Origin: Tetradesmus obliquus
Taxonomy: Eukaryota > Chlorophyta > Chlorophyceae > Sphaeropleales > Scenedesmaceae
Direction: 5' to 3'
Assembly: GCA_030272155.1 (NCBI GenBank)
Contig: CP126195.1
Span: forward strand, 4,385,001-4,449,000
DNA length: 64,000 nt
The notes under the pieces were generated by a model, which was not told where the DNA came from, did not search any database, and saw only the letters and a program-made list of their open reading frames with translations. This document shows, one piece after another, positions 25,401 through 35,019 of this stretch (position 1 is the stretch's first letter; the number at the start of each line of letters is the position of its first letter). A program made the translations under genes and the position numbers.

Positions 25401-28400
25401 CAGAAGCGTCAGGGCAGCGGTTGAACCCATCCAAGTCGCGCTTGCTGCATGTTGGGCGACAGCCAGCAGCGGCAGCTGCGCCGGGTGGGGCAGCGCAGAA
25501 TGTGGGCGGCATGCAGGTTGTGCAGCGCGCCAAATCTATAGGAGTGTTTTTTGGTGAGCGTGGCAATAGCAGCGTGGATTGGGAGGGCAGGCTGGAGACA
25601 GTGCGTCACCGCATGCAAAATATCAGTCGCATCTCCAAGCTGTCTGCGTTTGGCAGGGCCTTCGCTGCTAATGCATATGCTCTGTCCACCATCCTGTATG
25701 CAGCGCAGTTTGCCGCGCAGTTGCCAGCTATTGTGTCAGAACAGCTCAGCAGGTGGACGGCAGCGCTTGTTGATGCTGGCTTGGGGCCTGAGGATGATCT
25801 TAGGCGTGCCCCTGGCATCCCTGGGGACTGCATGGCTGCACATCCTAGGTGTGGTGGGTTTGGCCTTCTGCCCGTTCACCATCACTTGTTGTCTCGCTGG
25901 GCTTGTGAAGCAATCCCCCTCCTGCAGGGCGGTGCTGCACCGTGGGTGACAGTGGGACGGGAGTTGTGGGCACAGTGGGCTAGCGCTGTGGATTGTTTCA
26001 CGCGCGCTGCTGCTAGTAGCCCTTGGGGCCTTGCGTTGTGTGCCCGTCATCATATCTTCCCTGCAGCTCCTGCGGATGCCTGCTTGCCATCGCCTTTGCG
26101 TGTTTTGGCGATGGGTTTGCGTGCCCTGCCACCGTTGCGTCATGTGGGAAACCAGCCTTTGGACGTGGATGGTTTGTGTTGGGAGGCTCCGTTGTGGGCC
26201 AATCCTCTGTTTACAGTGGTACAGTCATGGCAATGGTTTGATCAGCAGCGTCAGGTGGAGGTGGGCTTGGAACAGGTGGCGCCGTGTGGCCTGCTGGAGC
26301 TCCCCAAGCTGCAGTGTTTGGGTCAGGCAGTGTTGCTGTTGTCAGAACTTGAACGTGTCTGTGCCTTGCCAGGGTTTTCTGCTCAGCGCTCCGCTTATGA
26401 GCGCGAGATATGGGGCCCGTGGCTGCGCAGTAGACCGCAGTATGGTGATCGGCAGCAGGCTCGGCAGCATGTGCAGCATCTGCTGTCGTTTGTGCCGTCT
26501 GTGTGGCATACTGCAGCACGCGCGCACCTGGCGGCTGCCCAAGCTGCCGGTACGAGCGTTGCACAATTATCCTCTGTTTCTCCTGTAGACATTTTGATTG
26601 CGCGCGAACCGTTGTGTGCTGATTTGGGTTGGCAGCGGCAAGGGGCAGACGGTTTTATACGTTTGGCTGATCTGCAGGTTGCTGATGCCACGAAGCTACA
26701 ACGTCTTGCTGCGCTTGATGCCATTGCGTCCCGCCATGCTGCCTTTGTTACTCGGGTTAGAGCCCTGGATGCCCTGCCGATGGCAGTCAGCCTGCCTGCA
26801 GTGCAGTCGGTGTTGTCTCGTTGGTGGCAGGTGCGGGTGGCTAACATGTACAAGGAAGCGGCGTGGCGCTTGGCTTTGGATGCATTCCCTACTGCTCAAT
26901 GTATGCAGACTACTGCTGCGTGTGCAGCATGTTCTGCTGCAGGGCCTGGGGTGGCATCATTTTTGGACATGTCCTGTTGCTGTGGCGGTGCGGCGTGAGG
27001 TGGAAAGTCAACTAAGGGCGTTCAACTTGTTGCCGGCAGGTGCTGTACTGCCGTGCCGAGCTATATGGTTGGCGTGCCCCCCTCATAACGCTGTACATCG
27101 GTTGGTGTGGGACATGGTCTGTCTTGCAGCAGTGCATGCTTTTGAAAAAGGCCGCAGGGCAGCGTGGGCTGTGTCAAGTGACCTTGGGGTACCCCAGCTG
27201 GTGGAGCAAGTGGCTGTGAGAGCAGCAGTAGGTGCTTTCTGGGATGCACTGGCGGACTTTGCTGCTGCGGCTAGGGTGCCGTCACGGTATAGAAATCGGC
27301 TGCTCACACAACAGCCTTTTATTGCCTGGCATACTGTGTTGCGTGGCAATGGTTTGTGTGTGGTGCGGCGGTGATGCCCTTCTTCTCACTGTGTGTACAT
27401 GCTTTCTCTGTGAGCTTCTGACACGCCAGAGCTAGCCGTCTTGCTTTGCAGGAGCTGTGAGTTGCCGTATCGCTGCTGCAAAATGTAGTTGTGCGGCCCT
27501 TGCAGCAGCTGGCTTGTTCTCTGCTCTCTCTCCCCAGTTTGTCGCCTCAGGCCACCGCCTGCCAGGCTGTGTTTCTGCTGGTGGGTGTTGTTCTGTGGGT
27601 TCAGCCCGCCCGCTGCACTGCATAAAGTGCAGCTTGCTGTCACTGACACTGTTTACACTAGTCCTGCCTTTGTTTAGCATCGACACTGCCTGAGCTGTGA
27701 CTGACGGCTTTGCCTGCAAGGCCATATGTCAAGTTACACACACACAGAGAGACTTTCTGGGGTGAGTCTCCTTGAGTGACAGCCTGTTTTGCTGAGTCAT
27801 CTGCGACGTTCCAGATTTTCGGGTGTTCGTTGCAACGTAGTTGCCTGTGCACACCGTGTAACCCCTCTTCTTCACACTACGTGAGCCCTGGCAGCCACGC
27901 TGTTTTGTACATTGTATGATGCTGTGTGTTTGCAGCACAGATGTTGGCGAGGACTACCTTTAGGCTGGTGGTGCTGGTTAGCTGCACGTCTGTGTGTTGA
28001 CCGCTGCACACCTTTATATTCCTCTGATTGCCATGCAGTCTCCGTGTTGGGGCGGGCCGCCTGTACATCTGTGCCAGCATGTTTGGGGCGTTTGGTATGC
28101 CTGGGCAGCATGCCTGTTACTGCCTCTGCATCTCTTGTGAGCTTGGCTCCCACGTGGTGTTTGCTGGGCCGCCTTTTGCGTGGTTTTTCTTGTTCTCATT
28201 AAAGGCTCTGCATGTTTTGGCCGAGTCTGTCTGTGCCTGTGCTGCATGCCTTGCCGCTGCTTTTGGGGCCATGCCGTGTTTACACTGGCAGCCGAAGGTA
28301 GTGCATCATGTTTTGGCGCTGGCGCTGGCGTTCTGCACAAGAGTGCCTTGCCTTTGCTGTTTGACCTGCCTGTTGGGTGGAAACTTGTTTGGTCTGCTAA

Positions 28401-30136
28401 ATGGCTGCTGACAGGCCGCTGTGACATGCGGTTGTGTTTGTGTGCCTTTGGGCAGCTCTGCATTTTTCCAGCCATCTTTTCACTGCCCAAGCTGCGCTCC
28501 GCCCCAGGCTGAGCTGCGGCTTGGTGAGCTCAGCCCGCCCGCAATGCAGTTAGTGCATGGCGGCCCTGTGTTCTCTCTGCGTTGCTTGCCGTCACTGACA
28601 CTGCTGGCAGCACTTGATTTTCCACTTCTCGTATGACGATACATTTTCTGGGGGCGAACTGTGTGGAGTAAGGAAGGCGGCTGTGCTAGCATGGCCATAT
28701 GCCGATACTTACACACGGGGGCCATTTCTCTGGGGTTGGGCCTCACATGAGTGACGGTCTGTGCTGAGCTTCCTGCAGTTTTCCTGTGTTTTCGGGTATT
28801 CGTTGCAACGTAGTTGCCTGTGCACGCCGTGTAACCCCTCTTCTTCTGCGGCGCCACAGACCTCTCTCCGGCGCCTCATCCCCTGTAACAGACCTCTCTC
28901 TCGGCCCCTCAGCACATCTGCCCCCCACAGGTCTGGCTGGCACCCCGCACCCATACAGGTGTTATCCACGTATATGGTAAGCCCCTGCACTTGCTCAGCA
29001 CCCCGTCACGCACTAGCACAGTGCCTGCCGCCATCCCCAGCCCACAGCGGCTGGCAGCAGTGGAGGCATAATGCGCGCGTACGATTATGCACCCAGAAAG
29101 TGCGCCTTGCCAGGCTGAGAGCAGGGCGTAATTCACCCGCACCATTACTCACCTGGGAACAGCGCCTCGCCAGCCTTGAAGGCGGGGCCGTAGCTGCCCC
29201 TGGCGCGCCGCAGGTAGCGCTCATGCGTCAGCGGCGTGCCCACAAAGCTCACCTGCACGCGTGGCAGAGCATGTGATCAGTTGGTTTTACAAAGTACTGC
29301 CAGGCTGCGCACCTCCAAGCAAAACTGTACGAGGAGAACACCGCCCAAGGTCTCCTGATGCTCCATTTGGGCTGTAATGCAGGCGCAGTGGTCCGGCAGC
29401 AGGTCATGTGATCTGGTTCAGAGCTCAGGCATCACATGCCGTGCAGAGCGCGGCGCAGCTGCAACTGCTGCTAGCAACAGAGGTCCTCAACTCTGTGAAG
29501 CAGCTTGTACATGTTTGGCAGCAAGTGCGGATGGAGGTGTTTTGAAACAGTCGCGGCATATGTGCAGCAGCAATATCTGGCTCACCTCTGCCCTGCTGCG
29601 TATGTCTGGGATGATCTTCTCCACACCTTTCCACAGCACCTGGGAGCGCTCCTCCTTGAGCCTGGCATACTCAGGGCTGCAGGTGAAGGGTGAGCACACG
29701 CACCAGAAGGGCACACAGACGGCGCGGGGCGAGCACAGCACCAAGGGTGTATCAGTCACTGCGCAGCATCAGTGTGGCATTCCTAGGCGCATTCCGTGTC
29801 GCTAAACAGATAGCTGTGCCCTGCTGCCTCTGCTACAGCACCAAAAAGCCTACACATCAGCACTAGCTGCACTACCTCTGCACACAGCTGTGCATGATTA
29901 TCCACTGCGCAGCTGTTTGCTTGCAGCCCACCTCTTCCTGTCCAGGCCCTTCCACAGGTGGTAGGGCTCCGTGGCTGGCAGGTAGGCATGCAGGCAGTGC
30001 TTGCCTGCTGGGGCCATGCTTGGGTCCTTCACTGAGGGGATGGAGATGAGCACCACATTCTGCTCCGCATCCACGCCCCTTGACCAGTCGTTGACAATGA
30101 TGTGGTGCAGCTCCAGGTCGTCAGGCAGGCCTGAGC

Positions 30137-30222
<86 letters not shown>

Positions 30223-32309
30223 CAATGGACACGACAGCAGCCATAACATTGGACTGAGCAAGGAGGCTGTGCAAGCAGCGCTGAAGGGTTTGACGGCCGC
30301 AGCTTGTCCAAAGCAAGGCGAGCAGCGCAGTGAGTGCTGTTGAGGAAACCGCGGAGGATCCGTCTGGCAGTGCTGCTGCTGGCGTGCAGCACAGGTGCCT
30401 GCAAGATGTGCCAGCGCACTGCCATCTGGCAAGCACCGGCACCCTGTGCACGACTTAAGCAGTGTGCTGGCGCCACGACCAATGCACAGCTAGTATGCCC
30501 CTCTATTCCGTGTACGTGCAAATATGTGGTTATATATCGGCATGTAGCGCCCACCTGTCTTGTCGAAGCCGATGTGCAGGTGCATGAAGCTGGGGCAATT
30601 GGGCGTCTGCTCCGCCTCCCTGCAGCAGTCGCAAAACAGGCAGCCACATGCATTGTTCAGCACAGTTAGTACTACCCAACATCCTTCTTGCACGACATGA
30701 CGGCTTGCACAGCTGCTAGCACCACTAATGCAAACATACAAACATACCCACCACTGCACAACACAATTAGTCGTGATACACTTCCATCACATACTGGCCG
30801 CCCTGCTGCCCATCAACAACGCACTCTACAGCTGCGTTGCACACACCTATTGAAGTTGCTGACTGCAGCCTGCGCCGCGGGCGCGTCTGGCGGCAGCAGG
30901 CGCACTGTATCCCACACGCTGGCGTTGCTGACCACTGCCTTGCGCGCTTTGATGCTGCCGTTGCCGCGCAGCGCCACGCCCGTGGCCCTGCCGCTACTGT
31001 CCAGCTGTATGCGCTCCACGTGGCTGTTGAGCAGCAGCCTGCCTCCACGCTTCTCCAGGCCCCTGCGGTGAACGCAGCAAGCAAGCAATAACATAACATA
31101 ACATGAACGTTGACAAATGTGCAGTACACCTGTATATGCCAGGTGTGTTGCGCACTTGCACCTGCAGGATGTATGAAAAGGCGCATGCGTGCTTGACTGC
31201 ATGGTGTTGCAGCACATCAAAGCAGCGGAGCATTTCCTGCAGCCGCACCTGATGAGCGCCTGAACCATGGCCTGGCTGCCACCAACAGGGAAGTCCAGCA
31301 TGCAGTCCGGCCGGTACCACTCGTTAAACTGCACCAGCAGACAGCAGGCAGCGCACAGCACAGCGGCAGCAGCAGGTGTTGGTCAGCATGCCTCTTAAGG
31401 TCATGCATACGTAATTATTGGGGGGTATGGTTTGAGCACACCTGCCACCCACTTTGGGTGGACAGGGGCTGGGGTGGAAACACCACGTCAAAAGACGCCC
31501 GTACAGCGGGCCCTAGGGTTTAGGGCAGCTGGTGTGTTAAACCCTGGGGTTGGCTAGTTGGACCTATGGGGTGCTAGGATGTCAGGATCCCCATTTTATG
31601 ATTCTGGATGAAATTGACAGCATGTGTAATGCCCCAGTCTGACCTGGCCTGGCTGGTCAAAACGTGAGTGCAGGGCCACATACGTCGGTGCTAGTACGAT
31701 TGCTTGGCTTAAACAAGTTTTAAAGAGGGCCTGGACTGTGTAACTCGTTGCAGCGTAGGGCAACAACGCATGTCTGGCAAGGTCACATCACCGCCTCATG
31801 ACGTTCAAAACGACCCCTTGTGCACTGTCAACACACCGCACGGGGCTCCTTGCTCGATGGGAAGTGGTCATAGTGTTTGTATATAGTACCCTAAAACCCG
31901 CTAAAGTGATAAATGCCCTCGTAAACCCCCCTGCAAATACGTATGCATGACCTTAAGGTGCCTGAGCAGGCAAAACACTAGCAGGGCATAGCCTACCGTG
32001 CATGCGCCTGCACCATGTTGCTTGCTGAGCTGCAGCGTGTGTGTAGAATTATGGCAGCAGCCGCACCAGCAGCCCAGTCGTACTACAACTTGCGCTCTAG
32101 TAGAGCTGCTACCATACTATCCGCTGGCGCAGCATGCAGCTGGGAGACACAGTGCACCACTCATGCCTTTTTGCTGCCCGCACCATGAAGGCGACTTCAG
32201 CTGCAATGGTGCCGTTGGCTGGCAGCCCCGACAGCAGGAAGGAGAGCAGGTCCAGCCAGTTGCGGATGAAGGGGTCAGCCACCACGCCATCCAGCACCTG
32301 ATTAGCACC

Positions 32310-32348
<39 letters not shown>

Positions 32349-35019
32349 GCGGCAACGGCAGCGGCAGGACACCAACAAAGTGTGTGTGTCGGCTTCAGGT
32401 GGAGGTGTAGACATACATGAGTAAAGCAGTGACACCAATTGGTGCACTGTTCATAATCATTTGCCGCCCCACCCGCTCACATCCAATCAACACCACACAC
32501 CTCCACACACCCATCCAATGCACTGCATCAGCCCACTCCGAGAGCCAGGAGCCTTTGGACAAGGAGGCTTCTAGTCCAGCATTGCTTGCAGGTGCGCATT
32601 TGTGCATGTACCATGCTTTAAATCTGCCTTTTCACTGCATCACCTTTGAGAAGGGTCCAGTGAGCTTCATGGCGTCAGTGCCGCCAGTGGCCAGGGCAGG
32701 CAGGTAGCGCCCAATGGCCGACAGCAGCACCCCAGGGTCGTACCTGTGGGGCAGTGCAGAATTGAGGCGGTGTAACAACCTTATTCACAAGAAGGCCAGA
32801 ACCCAATCCCAATCACTTCAATTTGCAGGCATTTAGACGTCGGATGAGGGGCTCTGTTTCCTGCTGCTGCTGCTGGTGTTGCTGCTCTGCGCGCCGCACC
32901 CACCTGAAGGCCACTGGTGGCAGCAGCACCGCCGCCTTGGCCAGGGGCCGCATTACCTCCTGCAGCCGCCGCCACTCCGCAATGGCTGGCGAGCCAGGCC
33001 CGCGGATCTGGCTCAGCACGTCCAGGAAGTTGTCATTGCCGATCTGCGAGTAGTGGCAGCGAACAGGCAGCTGTCAGAGGTAGTTGCGCTGCGCACAATC
33101 TGAAATCAAAGGTTGACGCAAACCTGGCTCAGCACGTCCAGGAAGTTGTCATTGTCGATCTGCGAGTGGTGGAAGATGGCACACATCTGAGGTGACTAGG
33201 AGCGTGGCCGCGCTGATGAAGAATAAAATGCGTGTTGTCATGGTGTGATGCCGTAACATCCGGCAGCTGCAAGCCAGGGAGATGCGAATAACCTGCAGAT
33301 TGCAGCTGAAATGGCTAGCAGTGCAGCACAGCCACCAGATAGACGCTGGTAGCCAGTCCGTGTCAATGCTCAGCGACAAGCGACAAGCGGCCTAAAATTG
33401 TACTCCAGTGTACATACATCAATGTAGTGCAACGTAGTGCAGCAGGTTTACAGCAGTGCTGGCGCTGCCAGCGCGCTTGCGCACCCTTGTCAGGAACTGC
33501 CCCTCAGGCACCAGCACGTTCCAGGTGTTGTACTGCACACACTCCAGCGGCTCTTCAATGGCCTGCAGCACGTGCGCCAGCGGGTTGGCATCCTTTCCCC
33601 GCGCTGCAGCAGCGGCGGCAGCAGCAGTGGCGGCAGCAGCGACAGTAGCAGTGGTTGGGGCGGGTGTACGGCATGGGGCGCAACAGGCACACATGGAAGC
33701 CAACAAGCAAGGCAGCCGGAAGTAGCAACCTCAGTCTCAACAACATGGCCAGCCGGCCTTCAGCCCAGGACACAGCAGAGCCTGCAGGCAGGCTGACGAA
33801 CAGGCACAGCCTTCCTGACCATGCATGTGCCATAGCATTGCTGGTGGCAGATGTTCTGGTCCTTGCAGATTCACATTCTTTTCTGCTGCTGTTGATTCAA
33901 GCTGTAGTTGCGCTGACTCGCTCCCTTATAGCTGCCCTGCTGCTGTTATTTACTGCTGCTGCTGCTGCTGCAATGGCCGCAAGCATACTGCCAGCTACCC
34001 AGAAAGCAGCACCACCAGCACCAGGAGGCACTGCAAGGGTAGCTGCTGGCATAGCCTGAGGACAGCTGTACTGTGTGCTGCAGCTGCTGCAGCTGCTGCT
34101 GCTGCTGCTGGTGGTGGTGAGCCGCACCGTTCATGCCGCTGTAGAGGCTGGGCCCTGATTCAAAGTGGTAGCCGCCGCGCTGCCAGGTGTGTGCTGCGCC
34201 CCCTGGCTCGCTGTGGCTCTCCACCACAGTGACCTGCAGCAGCGGTGGCAGACATCTGAGCTGTGGGTGAAAGCTTTATTTGATGTACATAAGCTGTAAT
34301 AATCAAGGCATGTTGTGCCAAGTGATAATTGCAGGACTGCAGTGCTGCAGTTTGCAATATTGTTCGCACGCTAACATGCTGCAAGGCATGTCAGTTACTG
34401 CCACACATGTGCTTGCTGTGTGCGCAGTGTGGGTAGGTATAGAGCCACTTGTCAGTGTGAAGGAAGGGGCTTTATGCTGCTTGACCATGAGTGCCATGGG
34501 ATCCAAATGGAACACCTGTCAGAGCTAGTGGCCAGCAGTGACATCACACCACTGCTGCAGCAGCAGCGTGCCCCTGAACATGCCCACCTTGACTCCATAC
34601 TTGGCCAGCAGTGCTCCACAGCACAGGCCGCCTATGCCAGACCCTGATACAGTAGAATTGGGCTTCAAATGTCAATTTGGCTCTGAATGGCTCAGTTACT
34701 GACTGCATGTCTGGCCTGCTGCTGCCTCTGTTGCCTGGCTGTCCTTACCAATGATCACAACATCCGTTTCGTGCGACCGCGCCTCGCCAGTAAGCTTTGT
34801 AGGCACTCCTACATCAGTATCTATGGTGCTGGCTGCTTGGCAAAGCGTGAAGTCCCTTCGGGCGCCACTAGGGCTCGGAGCTCGTGGAGTGAGTGAGTTG
34901 CTGGCACTCGGCGTATTTGCGTGGTGCCTTGCAGTGACAGCAGGGCTTGCAGAAAACGGGCGTATGCCACTGCATTTGTTGGCACTCAGCTGAGGCCTGA
35001 GCTGCCGCGTCTGCAGCAT
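13449..35019 (-). CDS. FAD/NAD(P)-binding oxidoreductase, CRTISO-like (At1g57770 family), probably plastid
   Basis: Family of carotenoid isomerase/phytoene desaturase-like flavoproteins; substrate unknown. Fourteen phase-consistent exons: 34749-35019, 34588-34643, 34128-34233, 33485-33603, 32904-33043, 32644-32743, 32184-32297, 31249-31328, 30847-31062, 30555-30619, 29932-30130, 29586-29676, 29153-29252, 13449-13603; 1812 nt, about 603 residues. The ATG at 35019 opens an Arg/Ser-rich leader of chloroplast type. Exons 1-2 form the dinucleotide-binding fold (DVVIIGSGIGGLCCGALLAK), followed by ESHSEPGGAAHTW and ESGPSLYSG. The middle matches the plant family (DPFIRNWLDLLSFLLSGLP, HHIIVNDWSRGVDAEQNVVL). 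The last exon has AGLYCCGDSRFPGIGLPAVA and ends LLDELAI. The final intron (13604-29152) holds the retroelement cluster, yet its splice sites join in frame: GCG CTG TTC CCA G/GG CCA TCT reads ALFPGPS as in the family. The gene is therefore probably intact. The exact start and a 5' UTR intron are not proven. Confidence 0.9.
13924..13995 (-). pseudogene. tRNA-His (GTG)-like copy, probably degenerate
   Basis: The minus strand reads a 72-nt tRNA-His shape: 7-bp acceptor stem GTCGCTG/CAGCGAC, anticodon stem CCACG/CGTGG around loop TTGTGGC (anticodon GTG), T-stem CCCGG/CCGGG. The D-loop reads GTGAATAG where the sister copy at 15507 reads GTGGTTAG, so the conserved GG pair is broken. It lies inside the giant last intron, on the same strand as the host gene. 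Confidence 0.6.
14083..14476 (+). mobile_element. 5'-truncated retroelement 3' end (subfamily 2) with target-site duplication
   Basis: A 368-bp insert (14096-14463) is flanked by a perfect 13-bp direct repeat CGATCATGGGTTC at 14083-14095 and 14464-14476. The insert is the 3' UTR also found at about 16390-16756 and 27500-27872. It ends in the shared terminal block at 14411-14463 (CCTGTGCACACCGTGTAACC then CTTCTTC). This is the structure expected of target-primed reverse transcription with 5' truncation. It has no coding potential. Confidence 0.85.
14477..15506 (+). mobile_element. Diverged 3' UTR remnant of the subfamily 1 retroelement, plus unassigned intron sequence
   Basis: From about 14590 to 14950 the sequence matches, with many changes, the 3' UTR that follows the reverse-transcriptase frames at 19650-19930, including the stretches around GCTCCTGCTTGCTGCAGTCT and TTTATGGGGAGGTAGGGGC. 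Two copies of a short unit, CACTCTAGGGTGATAGCTTG followed by CCTGTAACA, lie at about 14512 and 14557. The stretch 14,960-15,500 shows nothing I recognise. Confidence 0.55.
15507..15578 (-). tRNA. tRNA-His (GTG)
   Basis: The minus strand gives a full cloverleaf: acceptor stem GTCGCTG/CAGCGAC with discriminator A; D-arm with the conserved GG (AGTGGTTAG); anticodon stem CCACG/CGTGG around TTGTGGC (anticodon GTG, His); T-stem CCCGG/CCGGG with loop ATCAAAC. The T-loop departs from the usual TTCRA start, so the internal B box is not perfect. The gene has no intron and no encoded CCA. It sits within the last intron of the oxidoreductase gene. About 25 bp of 5' flank is shared with the copy at 13924, so a tRNA-derived repeat is an alternative. 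Confidence 0.7.
15689..15921 (+). mobile_element. Retroelement 3' end fragment (subfamily 3) with target-site duplication
   Basis: An insert of about 211 bp (15700-15910) carries a 3' UTR unlike subfamilies 1 and 2, with a near copy at 28640-28846 (GGGGGCGAACTGTGTGGAGT). It ends in the shared terminal block from 15850. An 11-bp repeat GATTTTGCTGC occurs at 15689-15699 and 15911-15921 and fits a target-site duplication. Confidence 0.7.
15922..16766 (+). mobile_element. 5'-truncated retroelement (subfamily 2), coding tail plus 3' UTR
   Basis: The fragment starts around a doubled CTGCCGTGCCGAG and encodes the last 100 or so residues of the subfamily 2 polyprotein (frame open to the stop at 16255-16257; ...AIWHTVLRG-type end with GNGLCVVRR). 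This is nearly identical to 27057-27374. A 3' UTR follows, ending in the shared terminal block (16702-16756). An 8-bp TGATTTTG occurs at 15910-15917 and 16759-16766 and may be its target duplication. It cannot move by itself. Confidence 0.7.
16767..20106 (+). mobile_element. Non-LTR retrotransposon (subfamily 1), 5'-truncated, copy A
   Basis: This is a LINE-type element truncated at its 5' end inside the reverse transcriptase. It comprises the coding tail (16768-19452), then a 3' UTR of about 650 bp with two copies of a unit of about 51 bp (ACTCTCGGGTGATAGCTTGC ... CCTGTAACAAGCC) at 19999-20096. There is no promoter, no first open reading frame and no endonuclease, so it is non-autonomous. 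The orientation is opposite to the host gene. The TGTAA in the 3' end resembles the green-algal polyadenylation signal. Confidence 0.85.
16768..19452 (+). pseudogene. Reverse transcriptase with C-terminal zinc-binding region (LINE, copy A, N-terminus missing)
   Basis: An open frame of about 894 codons starts within RT motifs (RRIGHNIIIVQLL). It contains DFAKAYDTLD (metal-binding motif A), GVRQGCPLSPLLYLFVGEAL (motif B) and QFADDTQVYL (catalytic FADD motif C). The C-terminal part has the Cys/His cluster CMCGAACPGWVHHFWECP, typical of zf-RVT domains at the end of plant and algal LINE ORF2. A Gln-rich stretch (19190-19300) precedes the end. The upstream in-frame TGA at 16765 marks the truncation junction. 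The protein lacks the endonuclease and fingers region, so I call it a fragment even though the frame is open. Confidence 0.85.
20107..20163 (+). mobile_element. Short terminal block of subfamily 2/3 type at the end of unit A
   Basis: Only the last 55 bp or so of a retroelement (GGGTGTTCGTTGCAACGTAG ... GTGTAACCCCCTCTTCTTC) is present between the subfamily 1 3' UTR and the next unit. It is repeated exactly 2566 bp later at 22673-22729, so it was inserted before the tandem duplication arose. Confidence 0.65.
20187..22018 (+). pseudogene. LINE C-terminal coding tail, copy B
   Basis: The frame is identical in nearly every codon to the last 610 residues of copy A, starting at RRFTGVAARLLAGRPAEGGF. 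It includes the zinc-binding CMCGAACPGWVHHFWECP and the Gln-rich end. It lacks all reverse-transcriptase catalytic motifs. By chance the frame stays open upstream through the linker and terminal block, giving a chimeric frame from 20072. No promoter is evident. Confidence 0.85.
22753..24584 (+). pseudogene. LINE C-terminal coding tail, copy C
   Basis: This is the third copy of the same tail. It differs from copies A and B at scattered positions; in protein terms GPVRDVK replaces GQVCDVK, and DNNFKELYW replaces DNKFKELYW. The frame is still open, so divergence is recent. It is followed by the subfamily 1 3' UTR, which ends at 25188 just before the insertion point of the next element. Confidence 0.85.
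25189..27883 (+). mobile_element. Non-LTR retrotransposon (subfamily 2), 5'-truncated, with 11-bp target-site duplication
   Basis: The element spans 25200-27872 and is flanked by a perfect direct repeat CACACTACGTG at 25189-25199 and 27873-27883. Removing it restores continuity between the 3' end of unit C and the sequence after 27884. It begins within the reverse transcriptase and ends with the subfamily 2 3' UTR and terminal block (27820-27872). It is younger than the array it sits in. Confidence 0.88.
25200..27374 (+). pseudogene. Reverse transcriptase fragment of subfamily 2 LINE, interrupted
   Basis: The frame starts at GVRQGCPLAPLLYLFVGQAL (RT motif B) and continues to AAQYADDAEVFLL (catalytic YADD, motif C). 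An in-frame TGA at 25385-25387 interrupts it. It then continues as EDFAEASGQRLNPSKSRLL to about 26950, where a frameshift moves the zinc-binding region (WHHFWTCPVAVAV) into another frame that runs to the stop at 27372-27374. It is related to subfamily 1 along its whole length but clearly diverged, and it is inactive as it stands. Confidence 0.85.
27884..28846 (+). mobile_element. Retroelement 3' region (subfamily 3), left end unresolved
   Basis: The last 200 bp or so (28640-28846) are nearly identical to the subfamily 3 fragment at 15700-15910 and end in the shared terminal block from 28793. The preceding 750 bp has no recognisable coding frame and may be more of its 3' UTR. I cannot place the left boundary or a target duplication. 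Confidence 0.5.
28847..29152. other. Host intron sequence beyond the retroelement cluster
   Basis: Two small CCTGTAACAGACCTCTCTC-like scraps (about 28858-28900) resemble retroelement 3' tips. The rest is unassigned intron leading to the donor site of the exon ending at 29153. Confidence 0.4.
30138..30221. repeat. (CAG)28 trinucleotide run
   Basis: There are twenty-eight perfect CAG units. On the coding (minus) strand it reads (CTG)28 and ends 8 bp before the 3' splice site of the exon starting at 30130, in the place of the usual pyrimidine tract. Confidence 0.95.
31393..31958. mobile_element. MITE-like element with 20-bp terminal inverted repeats
   Basis: CTTAAGGTCATGCATACGTA at 31394-31413 is repeated in perfect inversion at 31938-31957. 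The inner flanks also match loosely (GGGGGGTATGG against GGGGGGTTTAC inverted). TGCC stands just outside both ends and may be the target duplication. The 525-bp interior has no coding frame and differs in composition from the neighbouring introns. It lies in the intron between exons 31249-31328 and 32184-32297 of the oxidoreductase gene. Confidence 0.75.
33126..33176 (-). repeat. Duplicated exon edge inside the oxidoreductase gene
   Basis: This 50-bp stretch repeats the 5' edge of the exon starting at 33043 together with its acceptor AG (reads IDNDNFLDVLSQ against IGNDNFLDVLSQ). It lies about 120 bp upstream on the coding strand. It could act as a small extra exon of different length, but the family alignment needs only one copy. 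Confidence 0.75.

Noticed and set aside
13449-29252. Oxidoreductase gene broken by retroelement insertion
   Set aside because: Splice sites on both sides join in the correct phase and restore the conserved sequence, so an enlarged intron is the simpler reading.
30029-30451. Poly-Ser, poly-Cys or poly-Ala proteins over the CAG run
   Set aside because: They are the translation of (CAG)28 in six frames; the region is an intron beside an acceptor.
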